A stretch of 16,517 bases of DNA from the NCBI GenBank assembly GCA_028292785.1, contig JAQGLQ010000261.1, forward strand, positions 1 to 16,517. Direction: 5' to 3'. The position numbers and the translations under genes were made by a program. Numbering within the stretch: the stretch's first letter is position 1; the number at the start of each line of letters is the position of its first letter. Origin of the DNA: Noviherbaspirillum sp. Lineage in GTDB: Bacteria > Pseudomonadota > Gammaproteobacteria > Burkholderiales > Burkholderiaceae. Under the pieces are notes generated by a model. The model was not told the DNA's origin, did no database searches, and saw only the letters and a program-made list of their open reading frames with translations. This document shows positions 1 through 12,733 of this stretch, one piece after another.

Positions 1-1831
<1,831 letters not shown>

Positions 1832-1835
<4 letters not shown>

Positions 1836-2908
1836 GCTTGCTTTGCCAATTCTTCGATTACGTTCGCGATGGCTTCGTTTGCCTGCCGCCGGCCGATGGC
1901 ATATGCCGCCTCGGCCATTTCCGCGCATGCCTCGCGCGTGAGCGACTGCAGCAGTTGCGCCAGCCGCTCGGGTGTCATTTCACTTTGCGGCAGATGAATC
2001 GCCGCTTTTTGCTTCGCCATCCACTGTGCGTTATCGCGCTGGTGCGAAGTCGTCGATGCAAGCAGCGGCACCAGCACGCTGGGAACGCCGGCGGCTGTCA
2101 GTTCCGAGATGGTGATCGCGCCTGCGCGGCAGATCACCAGATCGGCCTGCGCGTAGCGGCGCGGCATGTCATCGATGAAGTCGACCACTTCGGCGTCCAC
2201 CTGTGCCTCCGCATAGGCGGCGCGCAATGTATCGACATGCTGCTTGCCCGACTGGTGCGTCACCAACGGACGCGCCTGTGCCGGAAGGCGTGCCAGAGCC
2301 GCGGGCAGCGATTCGTTCAGGATCTTGGCGCCGAGGCTGCCGCCAACCACGAGCAGGCGCAATGGGCCGCTGCGTCCGGCATAGCGCTGCGCCGGCGTCG
2401 GCAGCGCCATGATTTCCCTGCGCACCGGATTGCCGGTCACCTGCGTCTTGCCCGCCGCATTGCCGAAATCGGCGGGAAAACCGAACAGCACGCGCTGCGC
2501 CAGCGGCGCCAGCGTCTTGTTGGACAACAGCCAGGCCGCATCCGCATTCACCAGGACCAGGGGCACGCGGCGCAATGTCGCCATCATCCCGCCCGGCACC
2601 GTGACGTATCCGCCCATCCCGAGAACGACATCGGGCTTGCGCCGCCCCAGGATCCGGAAGCAGGCGGCGAAACCCGCCCCAAGCTTGAACATGCCGCGCA
2701 GCGTATGCGACAGGCCCTTGCCGCGCATGCCGGCGAAGTCGATCGTATCCATGTCGATCTTGTGCTTCGGCACGATATCGCGCTCCATTCCGTGCCGGGT
2801 GCCCAGCCACGATACCTGCCAGCCGCGCGCCTGCATGGTTTGCGCGATCGCGAGCCCGGGAAAGATATGCCCGCCAGTGCCCGCCGCCATGATCATGAGA
2901 CGCTTCAC
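1832..2908 (-). CDS. murG: Lipid II synthase MurG (GlcNAc transferase)
   Basis: Peripheral inner-membrane GT-B glycosyltransferase that adds GlcNAc from UDP-GlcNAc to lipid I, giving lipid II. The product has 358 residues. The N-terminal glycine loop is AGTGGH (residues 9-14), the C-terminal donor loop GGSLGA is at 189-194, and [12 protein letters not shown] (259-270) supplies the conserved donor-site Glu (E269). The start is GTG at 2908: a GGAGG lies six bases upstream, whereas the ATG four codons downstream would have an 18-base spacer. GTGA overlaps the ftsW stop. Where E. coli has LHEQN, this protein has [12 protein letters not shown] (119-130), keeping only the distal Asn; this looks lineage-typical but I could not align it. 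Confidence 0.97.
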
Positions 2909-4116
2909 AGGCGGCCTCCGCGCATGAGTACCCGGTTCTCGTAATCGATCCGGAGCAGGATCGCCAGGCCGATGCAGTTGATCATGACGCCCGATCCGCC
3001 GTAGCTCATCAGCGGCAATGTCAGACCTTTGGTCGGCAGCAGGCCGAGGTTCACGCCCATGTTGATGAATGCCTGGACACCGATCCAGATGCCGATGCCT
3101 TTTGCCGCGAGCCCGGCGAACGTTTGATCGATCGCGATTGCCTGACGCCCGATTTCGAATGCGCGCTTGATGATCCAATAAAACAGCATGACCACCACCA
3201 GCACGCCGGCGAAACCGAGTTCTTCGCCGATCACGGCGAGCAGGAAGTCGGTGTGCGCCTCGGGCAGATAATGCAGTTTCTCCACGCTGCCGCCGAGTCC
3301 CACGCCGAACAATTCGCCGCGGCCGAAGGCGATCAGCGAGTGGGACAGCTGATATGCCTTGCCGAGCGCATTGGCTTCCTCCCATGGATTCAGGTACGCG
3401 AAAATACGTTCACGCCGCCACGGGGACAATACGATCACGAGGCTGAACACGCCGACCAGCGTGGCGCCGATGCCGCCGAACCAGATGCCGTTGATGCCTC
3501 CCAAGAACAGACTACCCATCGCGATGCAGACGATGACGCCAAAGGCGCCAAGGTCCGGCTCCAGCAACAGCAGCAGGCCGACCACGCCGATCGCGGCCGC
3601 CATCGGCATGAATCCTTTGGTCAGCTTGTGCATGTACTGCTGCTTGCGCACCGTATAGTTGGCCGCATACAGGACGACGAACAGCTTCATCAATTCGGAC
3701 GGCTGCAGGTTGAATACCTTGAAGGAGAGCCAACGTCGCGCGCCGTTGACGCCTTTGCCGATGCCGGGCACGAGGACCAGAAGCAGCAGGAAGAGCGTGA
3801 GGACGAACAGGTATGGAGCCAGCCGTTGCCAGGTTTCTATCCGCACGCGGAATGCGAGCAGGCCGGCGATCAGCGATACGCCGATGAACGACGCCTGCCG
3901 CACCAGGAAGTGGGAGTTCTTGTACGCGGCATACTTGGGCGAATCCGGCAGCGAAATCGAGGCCGAATAAACCATCACCATGCCGAACAGCATCAGCAGC
4001 ACCACGACCCATACCAGCGGCTGGTCGTAGTCCATCATTTTCGAGTGCTGGACCTTGCCGGAGATCGGGGGTTTCGCTGCGCCCGACGGGAAGAGGAAGG
4101 ATGGAGCGAATCTCAT
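2905..4116 (-). CDS. ftsW: Septal peptidoglycan glycosyltransferase FtsW (SEDS family)
   Basis: Polytopic inner-membrane SEDS protein that polymerises lipid II at the division site together with FtsI. The 403-residue product has a short cytoplasmic N-terminus (about 33 residues) and then many hydrophobic segments. Recognisable motifs are NGARRWL (124-130), QPSELMKL (138-145), PEAHTDF (285-291), whose Asp290 aligns with the catalytic Asp of SEDS polymerases, and PLMSYGGSG (368-376). The ATG at 4116 shares ATGA with the murD stop and follows GAGG at seven bases. Its place between murD and murG is the usual dcw order. Confidence 0.98.
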   Translation of the reverse strand: MRFAPSFLFPSGAAKPPISGKVQHSKMMDYDQPLVWVVVLLMLFGMVMVYSASISLPDSPKYAAYKNSHFLVRQASFIGVSLIAGLLAFRVRIETWQRLAPYLFVLTLFLLLLVLVPGIGKGVNGARRWLSFKVFNLQPSELMKLFVVLYAANYTVRKQQYMHKLTKGFMPMAAAIGVVGLLLLLEPDLGAFGVIVCIAMGSLFLGGINGIWFGGIGATLVGVFSLVIVLSPWRRERIFAYLNPWEEANALGKAYQLSHSLIAFGRGELFGVGLGGSVEKLHYLPEAHTDFLLAVIGEELGFAGVLVVVMLFYWIIKRAFEIGRQAIAIDQTFAGLAAKGIGIWIGVQAFINMGVNLGLLPTKGLTLPLMSYGGSGVMINCIGLAILLRIDYENRVLMRGGRL

Positions 4117-5618
4117 GCGATCACCTCGCCGCGCGAAAGGGCGATCTCGCGAACCGCATCGACGAATACCTCGGCGCGGTGCGCATAGTTACGGAACATG
4201 TCCAGGCTCGCGCAGGCAGGCGACAACAGCACCGAATCGCCGCTCGCGGCAAGCGCGGACGCGCGCTGCACCGCGGCTTCCAGCGTTGCGCAGTCGATCA
4301 GTTCGACGCCCGTGTTTTCGGTGGCGGCGCGAATGGCGGGTGCATCGCGGCCGATCAGCAGCACGGCACGCGCATATTTCGCGACCGGCTCGGCCAGCGG
4401 AGTGAAGTCCTGCCCTTTACCGTCGCCACCGGCAATCAGTATCAGCCGCCGCCCGCCGCTACGCGCGCGACCGAGTCCGTTCAATGCCGCCGCCGTTGCG
4501 CCCACGTTGGTTCCTTTGCTGTCGTCGTAATAGTCGACCGCACCGATGGTTGCCACCAATTCCACCCGATGGGGCTCGCCCCGATATTCGCGCACGCCAT
4601 GCAGCAGACGCGCCAGCGGCAAGTCGATCGCACGGCACAGAGCGAGCGCGGCGAGCGCATTCAACGCGTTGTGCTGGCCGCGGATCTGCAGCGCGTCCGC
4701 CGGCATCAACCGGTTCACCAGGACCGGCGCTTCGATGCCGTCCTTCTTGCGGCGCGCGCGCTTGTTGCTGCGCTCGCCATCTTCGGACGGGACCGCGACG
4801 GAAAGCCATTGCATGCCGTTTTCATCGACCAGGCCAAAGCAGCCGGCATGGTCCGGTTCATCGGTGCCGAACGTGACCGTGGAAGCGGCGCCGGCAGCCA
4901 TTCGCATCACGCGTGCATCGTCTCGGTTCAGCACCCGGATCGTGCGCGGCCCGAATATGCGCGCCTTGTCGTTGGCGTAAGCATCCATGTCGCCATGCCA
5001 GTCGAGATGATCCTGCGTCACATTGAGCACCGTCGCCGCATCAGGCTCGAGCGTGAAAGTGGTATGCAGCTGGAAGCTCGACAGCTCGAGCACCCAGACC
5101 TGCGGCAGTTCGCCGGCGTCCAGCGCGTCGCGCAGCACGTCGAGCGCGGCCGGACTGATATTTCCCGCGACCTGCACCGTGAGCCCGGCATGCCGGCAGA
5201 GCAGGCCGGTCAGGCTGGTGACGGTGGTCTTGCCGTTGGTGCCTGTGATCGCCACCACCTTCGGTGCATAGTCGCGCTCGGCGCGCAGCGCATTGAGCGC
5301 CTGCGCGAAAAGTTCTATCTCGCCCCACACGGGAATGCTCTTTTCCTGCGCGGCCGGCATGATGCCTGCCAGTTCGCGCGCGGGCGCCAGGCCCGGACTG
5401 ACGGCTACGAAATCGATGCCGTCCAACAGGCCTGCGGCAAAGGGGCCGCCGACGAACTCCGCCTCGGGCAGCGCTTCGCGCAGCCGCGGCAGACGATCCG
5501 GCAGCTCGCGCGTATCGGCGACGCGCACGGATGCACCGCAGCGCGCCAGCCATAGCGCCATCGCCAGGCCGGATTCGCCCAGCCCGAGTACGAGAACATG
5601 TTTTCCGTCGTAGTTCAT
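4113..5618 (-). CDS. murD: UDP-MurNAc-L-alanine--D-glutamate ligase MurD
   Basis: Cytoplasmic ligase that adds D-Glu to UDP-MurNAc-L-Ala. The 501-residue product starts [20 protein letters not shown]; the P-loop GTNGKT is at 126-131 and the Lys218 region (AYANDKAR) matches the carbamylated lysine site of Mur ligases. It is about 60 residues longer than E. coli MurD, partly because of a strongly basic stretch around 280-293 ([14 protein letters not shown]) before NRLMPADAL. The frame is open upstream to 5705, but that part is antiparallel-free mraY sequence in another frame. The ATG at 5618 shares its A with the mraY stop (TGATG). There is no good Shine-Dalgarno, so it is likely coupled to mraY translation. 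Confidence 0.97.
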   Translation of the reverse strand: MNYDGKHVLVLGLGESGLAMALWLARCGASVRVADTRELPDRLPRLREALPEAEFVGGPFAAGLLDGIDFVAVSPGLAPARELAGIMPAAQEKSIPVWGEIELFAQALNALRAERDYAPKVVAITGTNGKTTVTSLTGLLCRHAGLTVQVAGNISPAALDVLRDALDAGELPQVWVLELSSFQLHTTFTLEPDAATVLNVTQDHLDWHGDMDAYANDKARIFGPRTIRVLNRDDARVMRMAAGAASTVTFGTDEPDHAGCFGLVDENGMQWLSVAVPSEDGERSNKRARRKKDGIEAPVLVNRLMPADALQIRGQHNALNALAALALCRAIDLPLARLLHGVREYRGEPHRVELVATIGAVDYYDDSKGTNVGATAAALNGLGRARSGGRRLILIAGGDGKGQDFTPLAEPVAKYARAVLLIGRDAPAIRAATENTGVELIDCATLEAAVQRASALAASGDSVLLSPACASLDMFRNYAHRAEVFVDAVREIALSRGEVIA

Positions 5619-6787
5619 CAGCGCAGCTTCAAGGTTGACAGCCCGAACAGCACCAGCATCATCGTGATGATCCAGAAACGCACCACGACCTTGGTCTCTT
5701 TCCATCCTTTTTGCTCGAAGTGATGATGCAGCGGCGCCATGAGCAGGATGCGGCGGCCGACGCCAAAGCGCTTCTTCGTATATTTGAAATAGCCGACCTG
5801 CAGCATCACGGACAGGGTTTCGACGACGAAGATGCCGCCCATGATGAACAGCACGATTTCCTGACGGACGATGACTGCAATGGTGCCGAGCGCGCCGCCC
5901 AGCGCAAGCGCGCCGACGTCGCCCATGAATACTTGGGCGGGATGCGCGTTATACCAGAGGAAGGCCAGTCCCGCGCCGGCCAGGGCGCCGCAAAAGATCA
6001 GCAGTTCGCCGGCGCCAGGTATATAGGGAATGAACAGGTATTTCGCATACAGCGCGCTGCCGGTGAGATACGCGAACAGTCCAAGCGCGGAACCCACCAT
6101 CACCGTCGGCATGATGGCAAGCCCGTCGAGCCCGTCCGTGAGATTGACGGCATTGCTGGTGCCGACGATCACGAAGTAGGTCAGCGCGATGAATCCCCAC
6201 ACGCCGAGCGGATAGCTGATGGTCTTGAAGAACGGAACGATCAGGTCGGCCTTCGGCGGCAGGTCAAGGCTGAATCCGGATTGCACCCAGGCGAGAAACA
6301 GCTTCCATACTTCGATAGGCGTCGGTGCCGAGACGGAGAACGCAAGGTATACCGCGGCGCCGGCGCCGATCAGCGATTGCCAGAAATACTTTTCCCTGGA
6401 CGACATGCCATTCGGATTTTTATATACCACCTTGCGATAGTCGTCGACCCAACCGATGGCTCCATAGCCGAGCGTCACCACCAGCACCACCCACACGAAG
6501 CGGTTGCTCCAGTCGGACCATAGCAGCGTCGACACGCCGATCGCCAGTAGAATCAGCGCGCCGCCCATGGTGGGCGTGCCGGATTTGATCAGGTGAGTTT
6601 GCGGCCCGTCGGTGCGCACCGCCTGCCCTACTTTCATCCGCGTCAGCATGCGAATGACGCCGGGGCCCGATATCAGGCCGATCGCCATCGCGGTCAGCGT
6701 GGCGAACACGGCACGAAACGTGATGAAGTTGAAGACCCGCAGCGGCCCTACGTCCTGTTGAAAATATTGTGCTAGCCAAAGCAGCAT
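5618..6787 (-). CDS. mraY: Phospho-MurNAc-pentapeptide translocase MraY
   Basis: Polytopic inner-membrane transferase that moves phospho-MurNAc-pentapeptide from UDP to undecaprenyl phosphate, making lipid I. The product has 389 residues. The catalytic landmarks are all present: Asp115-Asp116 in [15 protein letters not shown] at 215-222, FMGD at 287-290 and the triple His at 354-356 ([11 protein letters not shown]). It is about 29 residues longer than E. coli MraY, with extra sequence around 155-190 (a [14 protein letters not shown] segment) in a periplasmic/TM region; I recall this as normal for Burkholderiales. The ATG lies one base after the murF TAA, with AGGAAG nine bases upstream. Confidence 0.98.
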   Translation of the reverse strand: MLLWLAQYFQQDVGPLRVFNFITFRAVFATLTAMAIGLISGPGVIRMLTRMKVGQAVRTDGPQTHLIKSGTPTMGGALILLAIGVSTLLWSDWSNRFVWVVLVVTLGYGAIGWVDDYRKVVYKNPNGMSSREKYFWQSLIGAGAAVYLAFSVSAPTPIEVWKLFLAWVQSGFSLDLPPKADLIVPFFKTISYPLGVWGFIALTYFVIVGTSNAVNLTDGLDGLAIMPTVMVGSALGLFAYLTGSALYAKYLFIPYIPGAGELLIFCGALAGAGLAFLWYNAHPAQVFMGDVGALALGGALGTIAVIVRQEIVLFIMGGIFVVETLSVMLQVGYFKYTKKRFGVGRRILLMAPLHHHFEQKGWKETKVVVRFWIITMMLVLFGLSTLKLR

Positions 6788-6788
6788 G

Positions 6789-8192
6789 TTAATGGGCTTC
6801 CTGTACTTTTCCGGCTGCTTCCGCTGCGGTTTCGTCGTTGATCAGTTTGTGAACCACGCGCTCCATTTTCATGAAGCGCGACCCTTTTACCAGCACCGTC
6901 ATGTCGTTCGCGACGAGCGCATCGACCGCCTGATTGAGCGCTTCGATATCCTCGAAGTGGCTGGCGTGCGCGCCGAACACGTCCGATGCATGGCGCGCGA
7001 GTTGGCCCAGCGTGAGCAGATACTCGATGCCGTGATCGCGCGCATAGGCACCGACTTCTTCGTGAAATTTGGGGCCGTCGTTGCCGACTTCGCCCATATC
7101 GCCCAGCACCAATAGGCGCGGCGCTGGAGCGTTCGACAGAACATCGATCGCGGCGCGCACCGAATCCGGGTTCGCATTATAGGTGTCGTCGATCACCAGC
7201 GCGCCATTGCGTGCCTTTTTTCGCTGCAGCCTGCCATTGACCGGCTGGAAAGCTTCAAGCCCGCGGATCACCGCCTCTTCCGCAATACCGATAGCCAACG
7301 CGCAGGCAGTTGCCGCCAGTGCATTTCTGACATTGTGTACGCCGGCGGCGGCAAGCCTGACGTCGAACTTCCGCGCGCCGGCCGTAATGGACAAGTCGCT
7401 GCCGAAATCGTTCGAGGTATACGTGCAGGTAACGTGCGCGTCCGTCGAGAAGCCGAAGCTCATGACGGTCCGGCGGCCGGCATAGGTGCGCCAAAGCGGC
7501 GCATACTCGTCGTCCGCCGGAAAGACCGCGACACCGTGCGCCGGCAAAGCGCTGATGACCGCGCCATTTTCCTTGGCTACCGCTTCGACGCTCTCCATGA
7601 ATTCCTGGTGCTCGCGCTGCGCGTTGTTGACGAGAGCGACGGTCGGCTGGGCGATCGCCGCCAGTTCCGCGATTTCGCCCGGATGATTCATGCCCAGCTC
7701 GATCACCGCGGCCTTATAGGGAGCATCGAGCCGGAATACCGTCAGCGGAACGCCGATCTCGTTATTGAGATTGCCTCGGGTCGACAGGCAATTGTCGCGT
7801 CCGTATTCGGCCACCAGAATCGAGGCGATCATTTCCTTGACCGTGGTCTTGCCATTGCTGCCGGTGACGCCGATGACCGGCAGCGAAAAACGCCTGCGCC
7901 AGTAACGCGCCATCTCGCCGAGCGCGACTCGCGTATCGGGCACCACCAGCGCCGGTATCTTCAGTCCGTCGGGAATGCGCTCGACCACCACTGCGGCGAC
8001 GCCTTTTGCCGCCACCTCATGAAGGAAGTCATGCGCGTCGAAACGTTCGCCGCGCAATGCGACGAACAAGCTTTTCAGACAGACGTTGCGGCTGTCCGTG
8101 GCTACTCCATCAAATTCTGCGTCGGCCGCTGCATTGTTCGCAATCACGGCTCGCGAAATCCATGGCTGCAAATGCGCCAATGATGATTTCAT
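6789..8192 (-). CDS. murF: UDP-MurNAc-tripeptide--D-alanyl-D-alanine ligase MurF
   Basis: Cytoplasmic ligase that adds the Ddl-made D-Ala-D-Ala dipeptide to the UDP-MurNAc tripeptide, completing the pentapeptide. The product has 467 residues. The P-loop GSNGKTT is at 111-117, the [10 protein letters not shown] motif follows, and the C-terminal ligase domain contains [10 protein letters not shown]. The length is normal. The ATG at 8192 overlaps the murE TAA by one base (TAATG), with AAGGGA eight bases upstream inside murE. Murein precursor specificity here follows MurE, which looks meso-diaminopimelate specific. Confidence 0.98.
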   Translation of the reverse strand: MKSSLAHLQPWISRAVIANNAAADAEFDGVATDSRNVCLKSLFVALRGERFDAHDFLHEVAAKGVAAVVVERIPDGLKIPALVVPDTRVALGEMARYWRRRFSLPVIGVTGSNGKTTVKEMIASILVAEYGRDNCLSTRGNLNNEIGVPLTVFRLDAPYKAAVIELGMNHPGEIAELAAIAQPTVALVNNAQREHQEFMESVEAVAKENGAVISALPAHGVAVFPADDEYAPLWRTYAGRRTVMSFGFSTDAHVTCTYTSNDFGSDLSITAGARKFDVRLAAAGVHNVRNALAATACALAIGIAEEAVIRGLEAFQPVNGRLQRKKARNGALVIDDTYNANPDSVRAAIDVLSNAPAPRLLVLGDMGEVGNDGPKFHEEVGAYARDHGIEYLLTLGQLARHASDVFGAHASHFEDIEALNQAVDALVANDMTVLVKGSRFMKMERVVHKLINDETAAEAAGKVQEAH

Positions 8193-9727
8193 TAATTCAT
8201 TCCCTTCATTGTTGCCCGCGCGGCCAATGCCAGTGCGGCATGATCGGCGTCTAAAAACGGCAATTTCTTGCCTTTGATTTCCTGATAAGTCTCATGGCCC
8301 TTGCCGGCCAGTAGCACCACGTCGCGTTTTTCCGCATGGCGCACCGCCCATAGAATCGCGGTGGCCCGGTCTTCCATTACCTGCGGCGGCGCCTGCGTCG
8401 TGCGTTCGGCGCTGATGCCTTGCACGATTTGCTCGATGATCGCGGCCGGTTCTTCATTTCTCGGGTTGTCGCTGGTCACGATGATCTGGTCGGCGATCTG
8501 CGCTACCGCGGCCATTTGCGGACGCTTGCCCGGATCGCGATCGCCGCCGCAGCCGAATACGCACCACAGTTTTCCGCCGCGCTCGGCCGCCACCTGGCGC
8601 AGGGTCGCAAGCGTTTTTTCCATGGCGTCCGGCGTATGCGCGTAATCGATGACCACGAGCGGATTCTCCTGCCCGCCAAGTTGCTGCATGCGTCCCGGAA
8701 CGGCGGTCAGGGCTTCCATCGCTTCCACCGCCGATTTCAGATCGATGCCTCTGGCGAGCAGCACACCGAGGATGCCGAGCACGTTGCTGACGTTGAACTG
8801 GCCGACCAGCTGGGTCTTCAGCTGCGCCGAGCCCTGCGCGCAGTCGAGGCGAAACGCAGTGCCGCCCTGCGCGCTGCGCACATCGCCGGCACTCAGGATA
8901 GTCACGCCGGGAACGCTGCGGCCGGTGAGGGTGTACCCGGTGATCGGCAGCGAAGGATTGGAGGTTTGCAGCTGTTCGATCAGGCGCTGGCCGAGCTCGT
9001 CATCGAGATTGATGACCGCATGCTTCAATCCTGGCCAGGCGAACAGGATCTGCTTGGCTTCCGCATAGGAATCCATGTCGCCGTGATAATCGAGATGGTC
9101 GCGTGTGAAGTTGGTAAACAGCGCGACGTCGATGTGCATGCCGTTCAGGCGGGCCTGGTCGAGTCCGATCGAGGATGCTTCGATGGCGAGCGCCTGTGCG
9201 CCCGCATCGCGCAGTTCCACCAATTTCCGTTGCAGCAGCACGGCGTCCGGCGTCGTATAGCCGGTCGCGCTGAATCCGCCATGGTTGCCCGTCCTGAACA
9301 GGCCCACTCCCAGGGTGCCGATCACGGCGGTTGGCTGTCCCAGCTGCGACAGGGCCTTGCCCAGCCATTGCGTGCATGAGGTTTTGCCATTGGTGCCGGT
9401 AACGGCTACGGTAAACATGCTGGCATCCGGGCGGGCGTAGTAGACATTCGCGATCGGGCCAGCGAGCTTTTTCAGGTTGCCGACGGCACGGTGCGGCAGC
9501 GTCCATGCGGCATTCCATTCGAATCCTTCGGCTTCATAGAGGACGGCCCTCGCACCTCTGCCGATCGCATGCTCGATGTAACTGCGGCCGTCGGCAGCGT
9601 CGCCTGGATAGGCGAAGAACACGTCGCCGGGACCGATGGCGCGGGAGTCCGACGACAACTGCGCGGATGGCGCGGTGTCGTGCAGCCAGGTCAGGATTTC
9701 GGTCTCTCGTGATGTCGCAGCCAGCAT
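8192..9727 (-). CDS. murE: UDP-MurNAc-dipeptide--meso-diaminopimelate ligase MurE
   Basis: Cytoplasmic ligase that adds the third stem residue. The product has 511 residues. The P-loop GTNGKTS is at 111-117, Lys225 (YAEAKQ) matches the carbamylated lysine, and DNPR at 420-423 is the signature of enzymes that accept meso-diaminopimelate rather than lysine. The N-terminal domain (SSDSRAIGPGDVFFA) recognises the UDP-sugar. The ATG at 9727 overlaps the ftsI TAA by one base (TAATG), with AGGAG eight bases upstream. No anomaly is visible. Confidence 0.98.
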   Translation of the reverse strand: MLAATSRETEILTWLHDTAPSAQLSSDSRAIGPGDVFFAYPGDAADGRSYIEHAIGRGARAVLYEAEGFEWNAAWTLPHRAVGNLKKLAGPIANVYYARPDASMFTVAVTGTNGKTSCTQWLGKALSQLGQPTAVIGTLGVGLFRTGNHGGFSATGYTTPDAVLLQRKLVELRDAGAQALAIEASSIGLDQARLNGMHIDVALFTNFTRDHLDYHGDMDSYAEAKQILFAWPGLKHAVINLDDELGQRLIEQLQTSNPSLPITGYTLTGRSVPGVTILSAGDVRSAQGGTAFRLDCAQGSAQLKTQLVGQFNVSNVLGILGVLLARGIDLKSAVEAMEALTAVPGRMQQLGGQENPLVVIDYAHTPDAMEKTLATLRQVAAERGGKLWCVFGCGGDRDPGKRPQMAAVAQIADQIIVTSDNPRNEEPAAIIEQIVQGISAERTTQAPPQVMEDRATAILWAVRHAEKRDVVLLAGKGHETYQEIKGKKLPFLDADHAALALAARATMKGMN

Positions 9728-11484
9728 TACAGGCTCTCCTGGACTACGTTGGCCGGGATGATGATGTCGGTCACCGTCGAATCGGGCGCGACGTTCATGG
9801 CGCGCAGCGCATTGGATGTCAACGAGGCGAATACCGGCGCGGCTACATCGCCGCCGTAATGCATGCCGTTGGAAGGTTCGTCGACCATGACGGCGACAAT
9901 GATGCGCGGATTGGATACCGGCGCGAAACCGACAAACGAAGCGACATATTTATTCACGTACTGGCCGTTGACCGGCTTGTGCGCGGTGCCGGTCTTGCCG
10001 GCGACGCGATAGCCCGGGATCTGCGCTTTCGGCGCGGTTCCTGTCGGTCCGGCCGCCATTTCCAGCATGGCGCGTACATCGCGCGCGGTTTTTTCGGAAA
10101 AGACGCGCTGGCTGATCGGATGGTCTGTTCCCTTTTGCAAGGTGATCGGGATCGAGTCGCCGTCGCGCGCGAAAACCAGGTAAGAGCGTGCCATCTGGAT
10201 CAGTGAAACCGAAATGCCATGGCCGTAGCTCATCGTCGCCTGCTCGATCGGGCGCCACGATTTGAAAGGCCGTACGCGCCCGGCGACGGCACCGGGGAAA
10301 CCAAGCTTCGGCTGCTGGCCGAAACCCACCGTTGTAAACATGTCCCACATCTGCTGGGGCTGCATCTGCAACGCGATTTTCGCGGTACCGACGTTCGACG
10401 ATTTTTCAATCACCTGGGCGACGGTCAAATTGGCATGCGCATGCGCATCACCGATTGTCGCCTTGCCGATGGTGAGCTTTCCGCTGGAGGTCTGAATGAC
10501 CGTATTCGGCGTGACCAGCTTGTTTTCCAGCGCCAGCGCCACGGTGAACGGCTTCATGGTGGAGCCGGGTTCAAAGGTATCGGTGAGGACGCGATTGCGC
10601 AGTTGCGCTCCCGTCAGACGCGTGCGGTCGTTCGGGTTATAGGTAGGCAGGTTGGCAAGCGCGAGCACTTCTCCGGTTTTTACATCGAGGACGACGGCGG
10701 CGCCTGCTTTCGCCTTGTGTTTCTCGACCGCTTCTTTCAGATGCGAGAATGCGATGTACTGGATCTTGCGGTCGATCGACAGCGCGAGATCCTTGCCGTC
10801 GTGCGGCTCTCTCGTGGACTGCAGATCCTCGACCACGCGGCCGAGACGGTCCTTGATGACGCGCCGGCTGCCGGTGACGCCGGCCAGATCCTTCTGGAAT
10901 GCGAGTTCCATCCCCTCCTGGCCCGCATCCTCGACATTGGTGAAGCCGACGATATGCGCCATGACTTCCCCTTCCGGATAAAAACGCTTGTATTCGCGCC
11001 GCGTCTGAATTCCGGGAATGGCCAGCTTGGCGATCTTGTCGGAAACGTCTTGTTCGACCTGGCGTTTCAGATAAACGAAATTGCGGTCCGAATCGAGTTT
11101 CTTGCGCAGTTCGGCTTCGCTCATCTCGAGCAGTCCGGCGAGGGCGCGCAATTTGTCGGCAGGCGCTTCGAGGACATCGTCGGGGATCGCCCAAATCGCC
11201 TTGACCGGAACCGACGATGCCAGCACCTGCCCATTGCGGTCGGTGATCTTGCCGCGCGTCGCCGGCAGTTCGAGCGTGCGCGCATAGCGCGACGCGCCCT
11301 GCTTCTGGAGGAATTCGGTCGATATGCCCTGCAACCATAGCGCGCGTCCGGCCAGCGCGGCGAATGCCGCAAACATGACGAACAGCACGACGCGTGAACG
11401 CCATACGGGCAGCTTGACGGCCAGCACGGGACTGGCGGTGAATGCGACGCCTCGGGCGGCGGCGGTGCGGGATGTGGCGCGCAT
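9727..11484 (-). CDS. ftsI: Septal transpeptidase FtsI (PBP3)
   Basis: Inner-membrane-anchored class B penicillin-binding protein that crosslinks septal peptidoglycan, partner of FtsW. The product has 585 residues: cytoplasmic tail 1-30, one transmembrane segment about 31-50 (VVLFVMFAAFAALAGRAL), the dimerisation domain (RGKITDRNG), then the transpeptidase domain with active-site STMK (Ser308), SSN (362-364) and KTGT (497-500). Length is close to E. coli FtsI. The frame is open 44 codons further upstream, but the chosen ATG at 11484 overlaps the ftsL TAA (TAATG) and has AGGGG about eight bases upstream. A basic, Ala-rich N-terminus fits the cytoplasmic anchor. Confidence 0.98.
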   Translation of the reverse strand: MRATSRTAAARGVAFTASPVLAVKLPVWRSRVVLFVMFAAFAALAGRALWLQGISTEFLQKQGASRYARTLELPATRGKITDRNGQVLASSVPVKAIWAIPDDVLEAPADKLRALAGLLEMSEAELRKKLDSDRNFVYLKRQVEQDVSDKIAKLAIPGIQTRREYKRFYPEGEVMAHIVGFTNVEDAGQEGMELAFQKDLAGVTGSRRVIKDRLGRVVEDLQSTREPHDGKDLALSIDRKIQYIAFSHLKEAVEKHKAKAGAAVVLDVKTGEVLALANLPTYNPNDRTRLTGAQLRNRVLTDTFEPGSTMKPFTVALALENKLVTPNTVIQTSSGKLTIGKATIGDAHAHANLTVAQVIEKSSNVGTAKIALQMQPQQMWDMFTTVGFGQQPKLGFPGAVAGRVRPFKSWRPIEQATMSYGHGISVSLIQMARSYLVFARDGDSIPITLQKGTDHPISQRVFSEKTARDVRAMLEMAAGPTGTAPKAQIPGYRVAGKTGTAHKPVNGQYVNKYVASFVGFAPVSNPRIIVAVMVDEPSNGMHYGGDVAAPVFASLTSNALRAMNVAPDSTVTDIIIPANVVQESL

Positions 11485-11756
11485 TATTTTGCCCCTGGCA
11501 TGAGGTACTGGGTACGAGCCGGCGTTACTGCGGTCATACCGAGGTCGCGGCGTGCAATGGCCTCGATTCGGGCATGTTTGCCGAGCGTCGATTGATCGAG
11601 CTGCAATTGCGCCCATTCGATGTCGAGCTGCCTGGATGACGCCTGCGCGCGCTCAAGTTCGATGAACAGCCGGCGCCACTGGTATTGCGCGTTGACGACC
11701 GATAATGCGCACAGCACGAGCGCAATGGTCAATACGAGGCTGAAGCGTCCGCTCAT
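11484..11756 (-). CDS. ftsL: Cell division protein FtsL
   Basis: Small bitopic divisome protein that pairs with FtsB and FtsQ and helps activate FtsWI. The product has 90 residues: a very short cytoplasmic N-terminus, one transmembrane helix (about 5-22, [18 protein letters not shown]), then a periplasmic stretch with leucine-zipper-like spacing ([20 protein letters not shown]) and the C-terminal [12 protein letters not shown] typical of FtsL. The call rests on this architecture plus its place between rsmH and ftsI. ATGA overlap with the rsmH stop; AGAGG six bases upstream of the ATG. Confidence 0.95.
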   Translation of the reverse strand: MSGRFSLVLTIALVLCALSVVNAQYQWRRLFIELERAQASSRQLDIEWAQLQLDQSTLGKHARIEAIARRDLGMTAVTPARTQYLMPGAK

Positions 11757-12724
11757 CGCGCGCCTCTGGCGGATGAGGATGCCGGCAGGCGTTCCGCAAC
11801 CCGCAGGATGGCGGAGCGGGCGCGCGGATTGCCCGCCACTTCAACGTCCGAAGGCTTTTGCCTGGAAATCAATCTGAGATCGGGCTGCGGCAGATCGACG
11901 GCACGAATCGGCAACCGGCGGTCCGGCTGCGGCGCGCTGGCATGGGATGCCATGAAGCGCTTGACGATGCGATCTTCCAATGAGTGAAAGCTGATCACAG
12001 CCAACCTCCCGTGGGGGCTCAGATGTCGTAGTGCGGCGGCGAGCCCTACTTCGAGTTCTTCAAGCTCTTGATTGATGAAAATCCGGATAGCCTGAAAGGT
12101 ACGAGTGGCCGGGTCTTTGCCCTTCTCGCGGGTTTTAACGGCGTGTGCCACGATCTCGGCAAGCTGTCGTGTGGTTGAAATTGGCTGGACTGCCCTGCGA
12201 GCTGCAATCGCCTTTGCAATCTGAAAAGCAAACCGTTCTTCCCCATAATCCTTTATCACCTTTCCGATCGTCTGTTCGTCTTCCGTCGCCAGCCATTCGG
12301 CAGCGGACCTGCCACGCGTGGTATCCATGCGCATGTCGAGCGGGCCGTCGGCGCGGAAGCTAAAACCTCTTGCCGCATCATCAACCTGCGGCGAAGAGAT
12401 GCCCAAATCCAGCAAAACACCGTCCACCTTCAGACCGCCGCGCGCTTCAAGCACCTCATCCATCGTCGCGAAACTCGCATGGACGATTTCAAACCGCTCA
12501 TCCGCGATCGTCTGCGCCGTCGAGATCGCCTGGGGATCCTTGTCGAACGCGATCAGGCGACCGCGCGCGCTCAGGCGCTCCAGGATCAGACGGCTATGCC
12601 CGCCACGTCCGAACGTTCCATCCACATACACACCGTCGGCGCGCGCATCGATCGCCAACGCATCAACTGCTTGTTCCAACAGCACGGTACGGTGCTGCAA
12701 CTCTGGCACCGATTTTTCAGTCAT
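11753..12724 (-). CDS. rsmH: 16S rRNA (cytosine-1402-N4)-methyltransferase RsmH
   Basis: Cytoplasmic SAM-dependent methyltransferase (formerly MraW) that methylates N4 of C1402 in the 16S decoding centre. The 323-residue product has [13 protein letters not shown] near the start, the SAM-binding loop DGTFGRGGH at 35-43, FDKDP at 60-64, [13 protein letters not shown] in the middle and [10 protein letters not shown] near the C-terminus, all family hallmarks. The ATG at 12724 lies nine bases after the mraZ stop. The Shine-Dalgarno is poor, so reinitiation after mraZ is likely. Confidence 0.98.
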   Translation of the reverse strand: MTEKSVPELQHRTVLLEQAVDALAIDARADGVYVDGTFGRGGHSRLILERLSARGRLIAFDKDPQAISTAQTIADERFEIVHASFATMDEVLEARGGLKVDGVLLDLGISSPQVDDAARGFSFRADGPLDMRMDTTRGRSAAEWLATEDEQTIGKVIKDYGEERFAFQIAKAIAARRAVQPISTTRQLAEIVAHAVKTREKGKDPATRTFQAIRIFINQELEELEVGLAAALRHLSPHGRLAVISFHSLEDRIVKRFMASHASAPQPDRRLPIRAVDLPQPDLRLISRQKPSDVEVAGNPRARSAILRVAERLPASSSARGAR

Positions 12725-12733
12725 CGCATGCCG

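Noticed and set aside
4101..5555. Long plus-strand open frame (484 codons) opposite murD, and similar ones opposite murC, ftsW, murE and ftsI
   Set aside because: They mirror the codon pattern of GC-rich genes on the minus strand, have compositions full of Arg, His and Gln, and show no recognisable domain or ribosome binding site.
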